Assembly: GCA_018240285.1 (NCBI GenBank)
Contig: JAFEGA010000020.1
Location: forward strand, 25,383-89,382
DNA from: Pseudomonadota bacterium
Lineage (GTDB): Bacteria; Pseudomonadota; Gammaproteobacteria; Burkholderiales; Nitrosomonadaceae
DNA: 64,000 bases
Direction of reading: 5' to 3'
The position numbers and the translations under genes were made by a program. Positions within the stretch are counted from its first letter, which is position 1, and each line of letters starts with the position of its first letter. The notes below the pieces were generated by a model. That model had not been told where the DNA came from and did no database searches. It was given only the letters and a program-made list of their open reading frames with translations. Shown here piece after piece: positions 8,744 through 18,342 of the stretch.

Positions 8744-11215
8744 TTATGCAGGATTACTCATCTTCGGGGGTATCGCAGTGGAGTCAACAGGATGTGGTTT
8801 TGCGATCCAGTAACCTTGCGCATAGTCGACAGCAATATTTTTGAGGAACTGCAAGGTTTGATCGTCTTCAACCCATTCTGCGATAGTTTTGAGTTGCATG
8901 GCATGACCGATGTTGTTGATGGATTCAACCATTGCTTGGTCGACCGGATCGGAAAGCATGTTCCGGATCAATCGGTCGTCGATTTTCAGGTAATCGAGTG
9001 GAATATTTTTCAGATAACCAAACGACGACAAGCCGCCGCTGAAGTCATCCAACGACAGACGGCATCCAAGTGCTTTCAATGTGGTTAAAAACCGCATCGC
9101 ATGCTGTAAATCGGCTAATACGATTTGTTCGGTAAATTCAAAACAAATATTGGCGGGATTTAGCTGATTGGCTTTGATTGTGTTCACGGTAAAATCGAGA
9201 AAATCGGCATTTTCCAGCACTTGAGTCGATAAATTAACGGTATAAACCACGCTGGGCCGTTGCTGCGTCTGTGCTTTGATCAACTTGACCGATTGTTCGA
9301 GCACCCAGCGGTCTATCATCAACATGTGGTCGTGCCGTTCTGCGGCAGGTAGAAATGCACTCGGTGCTATCAAGTGGCCATGATCATCTTGCAGACGCAG
9401 CAGAATCTCGCCGTGCTCTTCCAATCCATTGCTGCCGGAGAGCGACCGGATCGATTGAAAATACAAACACAAACGTTGATCGGCGATCGCTTGTTGCAAG
9501 CGTGATAACCAATGTGTTTCTTGCGGTTTTTGCTGTGATGAATCCGCCTGAAATACATGCACCCGGTTGCGTCCCTGTTCTTTGGCGGTATAACAAGCGC
9601 TGTCCGCTGCATTTAACGCATAAGCAAGACCTTTGTTTTCGTGTGTGACGGGAAATAATCCGATGCTGACGCCAATGGTGAAAGCTTTATCTTGCCAGTA
9701 AAAGCGGAAGTTTTGCACCAATTCGCGCAATGCATGCGCCACTTGTAGCGCTTCATTCTGCGGACAGTGTTCCAGAATAATACCAAATTCATCGCCGCCA
9801 AGCCGCGCCAGCGTATCGCGTGTCCGCAGCTTGGCATGCAGCAGTGACGTGATTTGCCGCAACAATTCATCACCGGCGCTATGTCCGCAGGTATCGTTGA
9901 TGATTTTGAATTGATCCAAATCGAGGAACAACAGCGCATGCATATCGTTTTTGCGTGTTGCTGACAGAATTTTGCTCAAACGGGTTTCGAATTCCTTGCG
10001 GTTCAGCAGGCCGGTTAATGAGTCGTGCGCTGCTTGATAGGCGAGTTTTTGGGTCAGTTTGCGTTGTTCCGTTACATCGCGGAATGTGATGACGGTACCA
10101 ATGACTTTTTTTTGCTCATTCTGAATCGGTGCGACGGCATAATCGATAATCCACTCCTGCTTGTTCTTGCGAATGAGCAAACATTCGTGGTGGTCTTGTA
10201 AATTTCCGGGTGGAGCTTGATTTGTCAGCGGATCAGGTATCGTTGTCCGGCTGACAGTATCAAGAATGTTAAACACTTGCAGCAGCGGTAAGCCGCTAGC
10301 ATCTTGATTGCTCCAACCGGTAAATATCTCCGCGATCGGATTCAAATAGGTGATGTTTCCATCGGCACCGGTAGTGATGACGGCGTCGCCGATACTCGCC
10401 AAGGTGACTTGAAATAATTCCTTTTCCTGATGCAATACGTCGTTGGCGAGAGCAAGTGCCTCGGTACGTTCCGTAACACGCTGCTCCAGTTGTTCTTTGG
10501 CGGAGTGCAACGCTTGATTGATCGTTTTTTGATGATTTCTTGCTTGTATCAAACGCTTTAACAAATCGAAGTTGTCAAAGCGGAATTTGAGAGATTCCGT
10601 GACTGTTTTGTGCAAACGGTGAGAAATACTGCCCATGGCAAAAACGAAGAGCAGGTAAGTCAGCGCAATCGCAAGGTGTGTGTCGCTTTCGTGTGTAATG
10701 ACCTGGTATGTGAAAGGAATCACAACCGGTATCGAGAAGGCTAGAAAAGCACCGCGATAAGACGATAAGGTTGTCATGGCGCCGGCAATTATGCCGGCTA
10801 GCAAGTAAGCAAGAAATAGCTGATGCGTGGCGCTGCCGTCGATAAAGAAAATACTTCCCGCTACACCCCAAAAAACACCGGAAAATAGTATGCTGATGAA
10901 AAACCAGCGTCCCCAGGCTGCTGATTCCGAGGCTGTTGGGTTTTTACGGAAATAGGATCTAATCAGTAGAAATCTGGTGAATGTTAATAAATAAATGGCG
11001 GCCAGCCATCCTATGATCCATTCTCCGGCAACATGATTCCAGAAAATAAAAGCAAGTGCTGCGGCTATGACAAGTGTTACGGCCAGCGCTTTGGGAGCTT
11101 GCTGATAAAGTAGTTTGATTTGTTCCGCTAGTAACGCAGTCGAGTGACTGTTTTGATGAAAATGGAAATTCGCGTTATGGTTTCCAAACCTGGGCTCCCA
11201 ATGATCATTTTTCAT
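8744..11215 (-). CDS. Membrane PAS-GGDEF-EAL c-di-GMP protein
   Basis: A protein of 823 residues. The N-terminal 200 residues hold six to seven hydrophobic helices (MASE-like sensor region), followed by a coiled-coil stretch (about 225-265), a PAS domain (about 270-395), GGDEF (about 400-560) and EAL (about 575-815). The cyclase motif LARLGGDEF is intact and is preceded at the right spacing by an RTRD inhibitory site. The EAL domain has a variant first motif (EILLRL) and DDFSGGLSS instead of DDFGTGYSS, but keeps NLS, FEFTEQ, LKIDD, IAEWVE and AQGYW. It could therefore be bifunctional, or mainly a cyclase. The signal sensed is unknown. Confidence 0.88.
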   Translation of the reverse strand: MKNDHWEPRFGNHNANFHFHQNSHSTALLAEQIKLLYQQAPKALAVTLVIAAALAFIFWNHVAGEWIIGWLAAIYLLTFTRFLLIRSYFRKNPTASESAAWGRWFFISILFSGVFWGVAGSIFFIDGSATHQLFLAYLLAGIIAGAMTTLSSYRGAFLAFSIPVVIPFTYQVITHESDTHLAIALTYLLFVFAMGSISHRLHKTVTESLKFRFDNFDLLKRLIQARNHQKTINQALHSAKEQLEQRVTERTEALALANDVLHQEKELFQVTLASIGDAVITTGADGNITYLNPIAEIFTGWSNQDASGLPLLQVFNILDTVSRTTIPDPLTNQAPPGNLQDHHECLLIRKNKQEWIIDYAVAPIQNEQKKVIGTVITFRDVTEQRKLTQKLAYQAAHDSLTGLLNRKEFETRLSKILSATRKNDMHALLFLDLDQFKIINDTCGHSAGDELLRQITSLLHAKLRTRDTLARLGGDEFGIILEHCPQNEALQVAHALRELVQNFRFYWQDKAFTIGVSIGLFPVTHENKGLAYALNAADSACYTAKEQGRNRVHVFQADSSQQKPQETHWLSRLQQAIADQRLCLYFQSIRSLSGSNGLEEHGEILLRLQDDHGHLIAPSAFLPAAERHDHMLMIDRWVLEQSVKLIKAQTQQRPSVVYTVNLSTQVLENADFLDFTVNTIKANQLNPANICFEFTEQIVLADLQHAMRFLTTLKALGCRLSLDDFSGGLSSFGYLKNIPLDYLKIDDRLIRNMLSDPVDQAMVESINNIGHAMQLKTIAEWVEDDQTLQFLKNIAVDYAQGYWIAKPHPVDSTAIPPKMSNPA

Positions 11216-11545
11216 TGTGGACAGATTGTGAATATTGCTCGCGGTTTGTCAGAAAATTTTCCAAAGAATCTAGTTTAGAATTGTTTACCCAGTACGAGAA
11301 TAGCCGTAGTTTGAAACAAATAAAATGACACATGAAGATTTGTATGTATTTTATTTCAATGACATAATGCTGTTTCGCTGACGGAAAAAATTGCCTGTTT
11401 CTACACACACCGGAATATTTCTTACCGGCATTAGAAAAATTATACTTAAAAATTTCTTTAAGTAAAGTAAACCATTATGGCGTCACGGATATTAAAATGA
11501 TAGTGACGATTCTTTAATTATTCACGAAAATTAAGGGGTGAATCT
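11216..11545. other. AT-rich intergenic region with inverted repeat
   Basis: No gene is seen in these 330 bases between the divergent GGDEF-EAL and FadL genes. A perfect 8-base inverted repeat, TACTTAAA-N6-TTTAAGTA, lies at 11443-11464, and a shorter CCGG...CCGG pair lies at about 11410-11428. An AAGGGG ribosome site sits at 11533-11538 for the downstream gene. Confidence 0.5.
11443..11464. promoter_or_regulatory. Perfect inverted repeat, possible operator
   Basis: TACTTAAA, six bases, then TTTAAGTA. The symmetry and position, about 80 bases upstream of the FadL start, suit a dimeric regulator site. The repeat could also form a weak hairpin. No regulator family is recognised from it. Confidence 0.35.
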
Positions 11546-12874
11546 ATTAAAACGCCACGTGTAGTTAATTGTTTTTTTTATCGAATTATTCTCCGCTTTA
11601 CCGGTTTGCTTTTGTTGACAACTTCAATTTCGGCATGGAGTGCTGGTATTGCCGTGATGGAGCAAAGTGTCAAAGAGCTGGGGCAAGCATTCTCAGGTGC
11701 TCCGGCCAACATAGACGACGGCAGTATGGTGTTTTTCAATCCAGGTGCGATGAGTCAGGTGCGCGGCAGGCTGGTGTCGGTGGCAGGCTATGCCATTGCA
11801 CCGTCCGCGATATTTCACGACAGTGTTTCCCATATGAGCCCGTTACTGGGAGGCGCGCCGTTGAAAGGTGGCAACGGTGGCGATTCGCCCAGTCTGGTTT
11901 CCGTTCCCAATGTATATTTCGTGCAAGCGCTGACCAACCGCATAGCCTTCGGATTCGGATTTAATACACCATTCGGTATGCGCAATAGCTACCAGTCAGA
12001 TTGGAAAGGACGCTACCAGGCGCTCGATTCGGAAATCACGGCTTTTAACTTCAATCCATCGTTATCGTTTAAGGTGACCGAAAAATTTTCCTTCGGCGCC
12101 GGCTTTAACGTGCAGTATATGCAAGCCAAATTAACCAACGCGATAGATCTCGGTCCCGCATGTTTTTTGACGTTGGGGCCTGCGCCTTGCGCCAGCCGTG
12201 GAATTTTGCCGCAAGCCGCGGACGGACACGTCTCGTTGAAGGGGGATAGCGTTGGATTTGGTTATAACTTTGGCGCTTTTTATGCACTGAATCAAGATAC
12301 CCGTTTGGGTGTCAGCTACCGTTCCCGGGTGGCGCACGATATTCACGGTAATGCGGACTTTTCCGTGCCGGATAAAGCCATTGCACTGACGCACGCTAAT
12401 ATCCTGGTTGATTCTAATGCGCGCACTTCGGTTACTTTACCGGATTCCGTGTTGTTCGGTTTTACCCATCGTTTCAATCCGCGTTGGGCTGTGTCTGCGG
12501 ATGCGCTTTGGACGCACTGGAGCTTGGTGCGGGAATTGCGTACGGATTTTTCATCGGCGCAGCCGGATGACGTGCAAAATTTGAACTGGCGCGATACCTG
12601 GCGCTATGCCCTAGGTGCCAATTATTTTTCTGAGAACAACAAATGGACATGGCGCATGGGATTTGCCTACGATGAAACCCCGGTTCCTAATGGGCAAAAC
12701 CGTTCAGCGCGAATTCCCGATTCCAGCCGCTATTGGCTGACGGCAGGGGTGACTTATGCCGTCATGAAGAATATCAACATTCACGCCGCGTATGCGCATT
12801 TATTCATGAATGATGCCGCCATCAACCGCAGAGGTTCGACTGGGGACATTCTCATAGGTCAATATTCCGAGTAA
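11546..12874 (+). CDS. FadL/TodX-family outer-membrane transporter, possibly a fresh pseudogene
   Basis: The product is a FadL-type beta-barrel for uptake of hydrophobic compounds such as fatty acids, shown by the N-terminal hatch-like segment (KELGQAFSGAPA, FFNPGAMSQV) and regular beta-barrel pattern. Both ends are odd. The first in-frame standard start is TTG at 11606, which would leave a signal peptide without its basic N-terminus. If translation starts at ATT 11546, seven bases after AAGGGG, the product gains MKTPRVVN... and has a full signal peptide ending at AWSA. At the other end a TAA at 12872 stops the protein at GQYSE, while the same frame continues with INIGGLQMDWRF and a second TAA at 12911-12913. 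That is a normal last strand with terminal Phe. Two single-base changes would explain both defects. Confidence 0.75.
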   Translation: MKTPRVVNCFFYRIILRFTGLLLLTTSISAWSAGIAVMEQSVKELGQAFSGAPANIDDGSMVFFNPGAMSQVRGRLVSVAGYAIAPSAIFHDSVSHMSPLLGGAPLKGGNGGDSPSLVSVPNVYFVQALTNRIAFGFGFNTPFGMRNSYQSDWKGRYQALDSEITAFNFNPSLSFKVTEKFSFGAGFNVQYMQAKLTNAIDLGPACFLTLGPAPCASRGILPQAADGHVSLKGDSVGFGYNFGAFYALNQDTRLGVSYRSRVAHDIHGNADFSVPDKAIALTHANILVDSNARTSVTLPDSVLFGFTHRFNPRWAVSADALWTHWSLVRELRTDFSSAQPDDVQNLNWRDTWRYALGANYFSENNKWTWRMGFAYDETPVPNGQNRSARIPDSSRYWLTAGVTYAVMKNINIHAAYAHLFMNDAAINRRGSTGDILIGQYSE

Positions 12875-13031
12875 ATTAATATCGGCGGTTTACAGATGGA
12901 TTGGCGTTTTTAATCGAAATAGCAACGCCGATTGCTTGCTGCAACTTATACTGGTTTGCGGTATCTTATGACGGCGGTTAACACAGGTGTTATTCCCGAT
13001 ACTTATTGCCAACAAAAATTGAGGTTAAGCC

Positions 13032-14867
13032 ATGGACAAGCAAACTCATTTCAGCGTCTGGTATGTCATAGTGGCGTTGTTAAGCATACTATTGATACAA
13101 AACCTGTATTCGCAATACACACAAGTAAAACCCATTCCTTACAGTCAATTCCATCACTTGCTGGAGCAGGGCAGTATCGCTGAAATTGCGATAACGCAAA
13201 ATCAAATTTTTGGCACATTGAAGGAACGAAATGCCGATGGCCTGAAGGATTTTGTCACCACGCGCGTCGAACCCGGATTGGCGGAGATACTGGATAAGCA
13301 TAATGTTGTTTATACCGGCGTAGTGCAAAGCACCTGGTTGCGCGATTTACTTTCCTGGATAGTGCCCACGGCGATTTTCATCGCCATCTGGCTGTTTGTC
13401 ATCCGCCGCATGAGCAGTGGCATGGGCGGCGGGTTGATGTCGATCGGTAAAAGCCGTGCCAAGGTTTTTGTCGAGAAAGAAACCAAGGTTACTTTCGATG
13501 ATGTGGCGGGCGTGGATGAAGCCAAGGAGGAATTGGTCGAGATCATCAATTTCCTGAAGAATCCTGCGGATTACGGCCGTTTGGGCGGGCGCGCGCCCAA
13601 GGGTATTCTGCTGGTTGGACCGCCGGGAACTGGAAAAACCTTGCTCGCGCGTGCGGTTGCCGGGGAAGCCGGGGTACCGTTCTTCTCCATTTCCGGTTCG
13701 GAATTCGTGGAAATGTTTGTCGGTGTCGGCGCGGCACGTGTGCGCGACTTGTTCGAACAAGCGCGGCAAATGGCGCCCGCGATTATTTTTATCGATGAAT
13801 TGGACGCGCTGGGCCGTGCGCGCGGCGCTTACGGCAGTTTTGGCGGAGGCCATGACGAAAAAGAGCAAACGTTGAATCAATTGCTGTCCGAGCTGGATGG
13901 TTTTGATCCGAGCAGCGGCATCGTGCTTCTGGCAGCGACCAACCGGCCGGAGATTCTTGATCCTGCATTGCTTCGGGCCGGACGGTTTGACCGGCAGGTG
14001 CTGGTGGATCGTCCGGATAAACTGGGGCGCGAGCAGATCCTGGCGGTACATGTGAAAAAGGTGAAACTGCATAATGATGTCAAGCTGGATCAGGTTGCCG
14101 CGCTGACACCCGGATTCAGCGGAGCGGATCTGGCGAATCTGATCAACGAAGCGGCTTTGCTGGCGACGCGACGCTCGGGCGATGCGGTGACCATGGCGGA
14201 TGTAAACAATGCCATCGAACGCATCGTGGCAGGCCTGGAAAAACGTAATCGCTTATTGAATCAGAACGAGCGGCGGGTCGTGGCTTTTCACGAACTGGGT
14301 CATACTATGGTGGCGTTGGCCTTGCCCGGTTCTGATGAGGTGCATAAAGTATCGATCATTCCGCGAGGTGTTGGCGCATTGGGATACACCATCCAGCGTC
14401 CGACCGAAGACCGCTTTCTGATGACGCACGCCGAATTGCTCAACAAAATGGCGGTGTTGCTCGGCGGGCGGGCGGCCGAGCAAGTGGTGTTCCACGAAGT
14501 ATCCACCGGCGCGGCGGATGATTTGGTGCGCGCCACCGATATCGCGCGTGCTATGGTGCTACGGTACGGCATGAGCGAAGCGCTGGGCAATGTCGCATAC
14601 GACCGGGAGCAATCGGCTTTCCTGCAACCTAATATGATGTTGCCGCAAAATCGCAATTACAGTGAAGAAACTGCGAACAAAATCGATACCGCCGTGCGCG
14701 TGCTGGTTGATCAAGCGTTGGAGCGCGCCGTCAATATTCTGCAAAATAACCGCGCGCTATTGGATAAAACAGCGGAAGCGCTGCTTAAAACCGAGACGCT
14801 GAATCAACCGGAAATAGCCCAATTGAAGCAGGCGATTATTGCCGACACGCATCATCCTCAGAAATGA
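13032..14867 (+). CDS. ftsH: ATP-dependent zinc metalloprotease FtsH
   Basis: A membrane-anchored AAA+ protease of 611 residues that degrades misfolded membrane proteins and some regulators. It has two helices (about residues 8-25 and 100-122) flanking a periplasmic domain. The AAA module follows, with Walker A GPPGTGKT at about 196, Walker [12 protein letters not shown] and the second region of homology [20 protein letters not shown]. The M41 zinc protease has HELGH at about residue 420, where HEAGH is usual. The pore motif is [14 protein letters not shown]. The gene stands alone rather than beside rlmE and folP, its usual partners, so this may be a second, accessory FtsH. An SD-like GAGG lies before the ATG. 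Confidence 0.93.
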   Translation: MDKQTHFSVWYVIVALLSILLIQNLYSQYTQVKPIPYSQFHHLLEQGSIAEIAITQNQIFGTLKERNADGLKDFVTTRVEPGLAEILDKHNVVYTGVVQSTWLRDLLSWIVPTAIFIAIWLFVIRRMSSGMGGGLMSIGKSRAKVFVEKETKVTFDDVAGVDEAKEELVEIINFLKNPADYGRLGGRAPKGILLVGPPGTGKTLLARAVAGEAGVPFFSISGSEFVEMFVGVGAARVRDLFEQARQMAPAIIFIDELDALGRARGAYGSFGGGHDEKEQTLNQLLSELDGFDPSSGIVLLAATNRPEILDPALLRAGRFDRQVLVDRPDKLGREQILAVHVKKVKLHNDVKLDQVAALTPGFSGADLANLINEAALLATRRSGDAVTMADVNNAIERIVAGLEKRNRLLNQNERRVVAFHELGHTMVALALPGSDEVHKVSIIPRGVGALGYTIQRPTEDRFLMTHAELLNKMAVLLGGRAAEQVVFHEVSTGAADDLVRATDIARAMVLRYGMSEALGNVAYDREQSAFLQPNMMLPQNRNYSEETANKIDTAVRVLVDQALERAVNILQNNRALLDKTAEALLKTETLNQPEIAQLKQAIIADTHHPQK

Positions 14868-14924
14868 TGCGGGAAGCGGGAAAGAATCGCCTTCGCTTTG
14901 AATTTTAATTTAATTGGGTTGTGA

Positions 14925-15929
14925 TTATAAGTTGCTAGCATTCTGCAGCGCATCAATGTTCAATGCCGGTGGAATCAATATACGGATCGGCTGTTGGCTC
15001 ACGCTGAATTCGACAGTGCTTTCAGCTTCGATGTCGCGATTACGAAAATAATCACCGTCGACTTGCAGCGGATAAGCTTTGTCATGCAAGGTGCAAGCGA
15101 TATGTTTACCGGAAAAATAGTGCATCGGCAGGTTGGCGGGTTTGCGTTGCAGAATACGCATGGCTTTTATCAACTCGTGCTGAGGTTGCGCACCTGGTAA
15201 AAAGCCGGCCACCAGTTCACTTTTGGACGGATTGGCGCTGGGAACGAGTCGCAGGTTTTTCGCATACGCTGAAGTGTTAGCTACGATGATATAACCGGAC
15301 CTATGATCGATGACTTGCTGGCCGTCAACGCTCACCGATATGGTTGGGTGGTGTAGGGCACACAACGCTTTTAATCCGTGCCACAGGTAAATCGAATCGT
15401 TTAACGGGCCTTTTCGTTTACCGATATTTTTGACGGTTAATGAATCCAATCCCATCGAAGCCATATGAAAAAAAGGTTTTTCTCCCCGGATTCCCTTGCC
15501 GCTGATCAAACCATAAAATTGCTGCACGCAGATTCCGGCAGCGATGGCTTGTAGTAAATCGTCAGCATCCGCACTCATGGCGTAGGAGCGCGCAAATAAC
15601 GACTCGTTTCCGCCCGGAATGGCATATACCGGTGTAGCCGTTTTGTTGAGCAGGTCCAATAATTTCCGGATTGTGCCGTCACCACCTACTACGACCACGA
15701 GTTCACTGGCTGCAATCTTGTCTTCGATGCGCGTGTAGCCTTTCATTTTTTTCTCGGAAGGGGACACCTCAACATTTTTGCCGTGACTGGCGAGCACCGC
15801 TTCCAGTTTGCGGGCGAGCAATTCCGTATTGCCTGCGCTGGATATCGGGTTATAAATGATGAGGATTTTTTCCGGTGAAGGTATTTTGATGATTAAGCGG
15901 GTGGATTGAAACACGAGGCTGTCATTCAT
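14925..15929 (-). CDS. Diacylglycerol/lipid kinase family protein (YegS-like)
   Basis: A soluble protein of 334 residues of the DAGK catalytic family, which phosphorylates diacylglycerol or related lipids with ATP. The nucleotide-binding motif VVVVGGDGTIRKLLD lies near residue 75 and IPGGNESLFA near residue 100. The N-terminal ILIIYNPISSAG strand is typical. The C-terminal half has the beta-sandwich pattern of the family (VDGDYFRNRD). It follows the glycosyltransferase gene by 27 bases on the same strand, so the two probably act on the same lipid or glycolipid. The 3' end faces ftsH. No clear ribosome site precedes the ATG at 15929. Confidence 0.82.
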   Translation of the reverse strand: MNDSLVFQSTRLIIKIPSPEKILIIYNPISSAGNTELLARKLEAVLASHGKNVEVSPSEKKMKGYTRIEDKIAASELVVVVGGDGTIRKLLDLLNKTATPVYAIPGGNESLFARSYAMSADADDLLQAIAAGICVQQFYGLISGKGIRGEKPFFHMASMGLDSLTVKNIGKRKGPLNDSIYLWHGLKALCALHHPTISVSVDGQQVIDHRSGYIIVANTSAYAKNLRLVPSANPSKSELVAGFLPGAQPQHELIKAMRILQRKPANLPMHYFSGKHIACTLHDKAYPLQVDGDYFRNRDIEAESTVEFSVSQQPIRILIPPALNIDALQNASNL

Positions 15930-15956
15930 AAATGAAATTAAATGTCCTGTTCAAAC

Positions 15957-17000
15957 TTAAGATAATTCAACCGGGATAACCTTGACTTCGGACCAAATTC
16001 GATTGCACCAGGATTGTTCAACCGGCGGCATGCCGTTTTTTATCCACTCGACGAGGTGCTTGGCGGTATTCGGGAAAGTAACGCGAACCGCTTTGGTTTC
16101 GTGCAACCATTGCTCGATGCGCGCGGCATCGACCGTCTGCATCATTTGTCCGTAACCCAACGTGCTTAACGCGATGGCATTGGAAGCTTGCTCCATTTGC
16201 GCATGCACCGGTTTTACCAGAATTTTTTTGCCTAATTGTAGTGCTTCGCTGGCTAGTTCAAAACCGGCATTGCAGATAATGCCCGCGCAATCCGACAAAT
16301 CTTGCTGGAATCCAACCAATGATAATGGTTTGCACTGAATATGGGGAAAAGCCGACGAGGTTGCTTCCGGTGAATAAATGTAAAACTCGAAATTCCGGAA
16401 CGATGAAAGCAACTGGATAATGTGTTGTTGATTCTCGAACGGCAAGTAAACGACGATTTTATTTTTTTGTATTTGCCCGGAAACAAAAGGCGTTTCGATC
16501 ACGGGTGGTAGAATAGGCTGATCGAAATGATGCCAATGCAAACCAATACTAATATCGACCGGAGCGAAATTTTTTAATACGGCTTCCGATATGGGATCGC
16601 CTCCGGCGCGAGGTATCTTATGGCGGAAAGCGCATTGATGGTTGATGCCGATGGTCTTTTTCTTTTGCCGCCGCGCCGCCCAGGCGGTGACCGGTTCAAA
16701 ATCGCAAATCACCAAATCGTAACGGCTTAAATTCAATTGCCGGATGTCTTGCAGGAAACGCAGTGGTTTCGATTGCATTACCGTTTTGAGGTGATTGATT
16801 TTGCCGTTTTGAGTACTGAATGTCAGCCCCTCGCGCCATTGATGACCGTTGAACACTTCCATGTCGAAAAATTTGTCTTGCGGTCTGCCGGTGAACTGAT
16901 AAGTCACTTCCAGACCCGCTGCGCGCAACTCCCGCGCCATGATGCGGCCACGCGTGATATGACCGTTGCCGGTTCCTTGTATACCGTAAAATATTTTCAT
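15957..17000 (-). CDS. Glycosyltransferase, MurG-like family (GT28 C-terminal type)
   Basis: A protein of 347 residues counted from ATG 17000, chosen because MKIFYGIQGTGNGHITRG is the usual beginning of this family; the frame stays open to a TTG at 17057. The glycine-rich loop GIQGTGNGH matches the N-terminal donor/acceptor loop of MurG-like enzymes, and GIICNAGFELASEALQLGK with KPVHAQMEQASNA is the C-terminal sugar-nucleotide site. Members include uncharacterised bacterial and archaeal enzymes thought to glycosylate lipids. It precedes the lipid kinase by 27 bases. The acceptor and sugar are unknown. Confidence 0.75.
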   Translation of the reverse strand: MKIFYGIQGTGNGHITRGRIMARELRAAGLEVTYQFTGRPQDKFFDMEVFNGHQWREGLTFSTQNGKINHLKTVMQSKPLRFLQDIRQLNLSRYDLVICDFEPVTAWAARRQKKKTIGINHQCAFRHKIPRAGGDPISEAVLKNFAPVDISIGLHWHHFDQPILPPVIETPFVSGQIQKNKIVVYLPFENQQHIIQLLSSFRNFEFYIYSPEATSSAFPHIQCKPLSLVGFQQDLSDCAGIICNAGFELASEALQLGKKILVKPVHAQMEQASNAIALSTLGYGQMMQTVDAARIEQWLHETKAVRVTFPNTAKHLVEWIKNGMPPVEQSWCNRIWSEVKVIPVELS

Positions 17001-17409
17001 AATGCTGTCGTTATCCGCAAAAATGATTTCAAACCGGGGCTTGAAGAAATGGGGCAAAGTCTAGCAAGCGGGTATGACAGAAAAATGACAGTTCGAGAAA
17101 TTAAATTCGATGTGAGTGGCGATCGGAAAAACATAACAGCAAATAACCGTGAGGCGGTATGAAGCCCGAATTGGCAGCAAGTTATGCCGTGGTAATGTCG
17201 CACCCGAGCAGGCATCTGGAGAAAAGATATAACCCGTATAAACATGGGTGATCAACTTGTTTAATCGCTTCGGGTTAACTTCTCACTCCTTGGGTGTAAC
17301 TTGCGCCGGGGAGTGCTTTATTGATTTGTATTCTGAGGTATTTCCTGGTGGCAGAGTTGAATGCCAGATTCCAATGAAGCAAAAATCAGAGCTTACAGCT
17401 TAATTGCTG
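17001..17409. other. Intergenic region without recognised gene
   Basis: About 410 bases between two minus-strand genes (patatin and glycosyltransferase). Open frames here are short and look random. A CACTCC (17284-17289) and GGAGTG (17310-17315) pair could form a hairpin with a 20-base loop, but it is not a convincing terminator. A promoter for the glycosyltransferase-kinase pair is likely here. Confidence 0.4.
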
Positions 17410-18336
17410 TTAGCGGGATTGCAGTAGATTGTGGATCTGTTCGCGATGCAAGGTATACCAGCGTTTGCCGATCTCCAGCGCCTTTTGTTGCGTGATGGTG
17501 TTATTGGCCGAATCCATATGGTCCGGCATATCGAAGTTTTTCAAGTGGTGATTGATATACAGCACTTGGTCACCTAAGATTTCCGCAGTGGTTTTCACAT
17601 TGGCCAGCATTTTTTCCCGCAGAATGATCGAAGCGATACCTTGTACCGACCATTGCAAACCGCCGTAGCGGCTGGCTTTGGCTCCGTTGATGGCAAAGCT
17701 GCGCCAGCCGGATCCGATCGACAGCAGTTTGATGTCATGTTGATGCCAGCAGCGTTGCGCATAGAGATAAGCGCTGAAGCCGGGATTGTTCATGCCAACG
17801 CCACCATCGATGCGCCAATCGCCATCCTGCATTTGCACCGGTGGAAAATAGGAGGGCGCAGCCGTGCAGGCATCGGCGATTTCGCTGAGCAAAAAGTCCG
17901 GTTGATTGCCATTGGTGAAAATTTCCAGCTGATCTTGATTGAGATTGAAACATGGAATAAAAATCCGTTTGCCGAGGGAAGATAGTTTCACATCGCCTAA
18001 TTCCCGCTGTAGCACCAGTTTTTTCGGGATTCCCTGATATTTTGGCCGGATTTGCAGTGTGCGCAGCCAACGGCCGAAGCGCTGCTCCGTCATGATTTCT
18101 TGCAACAATTTTTCCTGCAGTATTTTCTCGATGATACGGTTGGCGCTGAATTGCCGTCCGAGAATCAGGCAGGTAATCAATCCACCGGAAGAAGAACCAG
18201 CGATCAGATCGAACAGGTCATAAGTGGAAACACCGGTATCGTCTTCCAGGCAAGCCAGCACACCCAATTGAATCAACAGATGGCTGCCGCCGCCGTCCAG
18301 GCTTAAAACGGTTTTTGCTGGCGATGTAGGGTTCAA
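17410..18336 (-). CDS. Patatin-like phospholipase
   Basis: A protein of 308 residues with the patatin catalytic dyad: nucleophile Ser49 in GSSSG and the aspartate in DGGVGMNNP (near residue 178). The oxyanion loop LSLDGGGSHLL starts at residue 11. These enzymes remove acyl chains from phospholipids or related lipids. There is no signal peptide, so it is probably cytosolic or membrane-associated. The start is TTG at 18336; no ATG exists near the domain start. It begins 6 bases after the metallophosphoesterase stop, so the two are co-transcribed and probably work on envelope lipids. Confidence 0.87.
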   Translation of the reverse strand: MNPTSPAKTVLSLDGGGSHLLIQLGVLACLEDDTGVSTYDLFDLIAGSSSGGLITCLILGRQFSANRIIEKILQEKLLQEIMTEQRFGRWLRTLQIRPKYQGIPKKLVLQRELGDVKLSSLGKRIFIPCFNLNQDQLEIFTNGNQPDFLLSEIADACTAAPSYFPPVQMQDGDWRIDGGVGMNNPGFSAYLYAQRCWHQHDIKLLSIGSGWRSFAINGAKASRYGGLQWSVQGIASIILREKMLANVKTTAEILGDQVLYINHHLKNFDMPDHMDSANNTITQQKALEIGKRWYTLHREQIHNLLQSR

Positions 18337-18342
18337 ATGAAT

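Noticed and set aside
13347..14072. Open frame of 241 codons on - opposite ftsH
   Set aside because: Antisense to the AAA domain; composition is typical of a shadow frame.
17284..17315. Hairpin CACTCC/GGAGTG in the gap after the patatin gene
   Set aside because: The stem is only 6 bases with a 20-base loop and no T-run.
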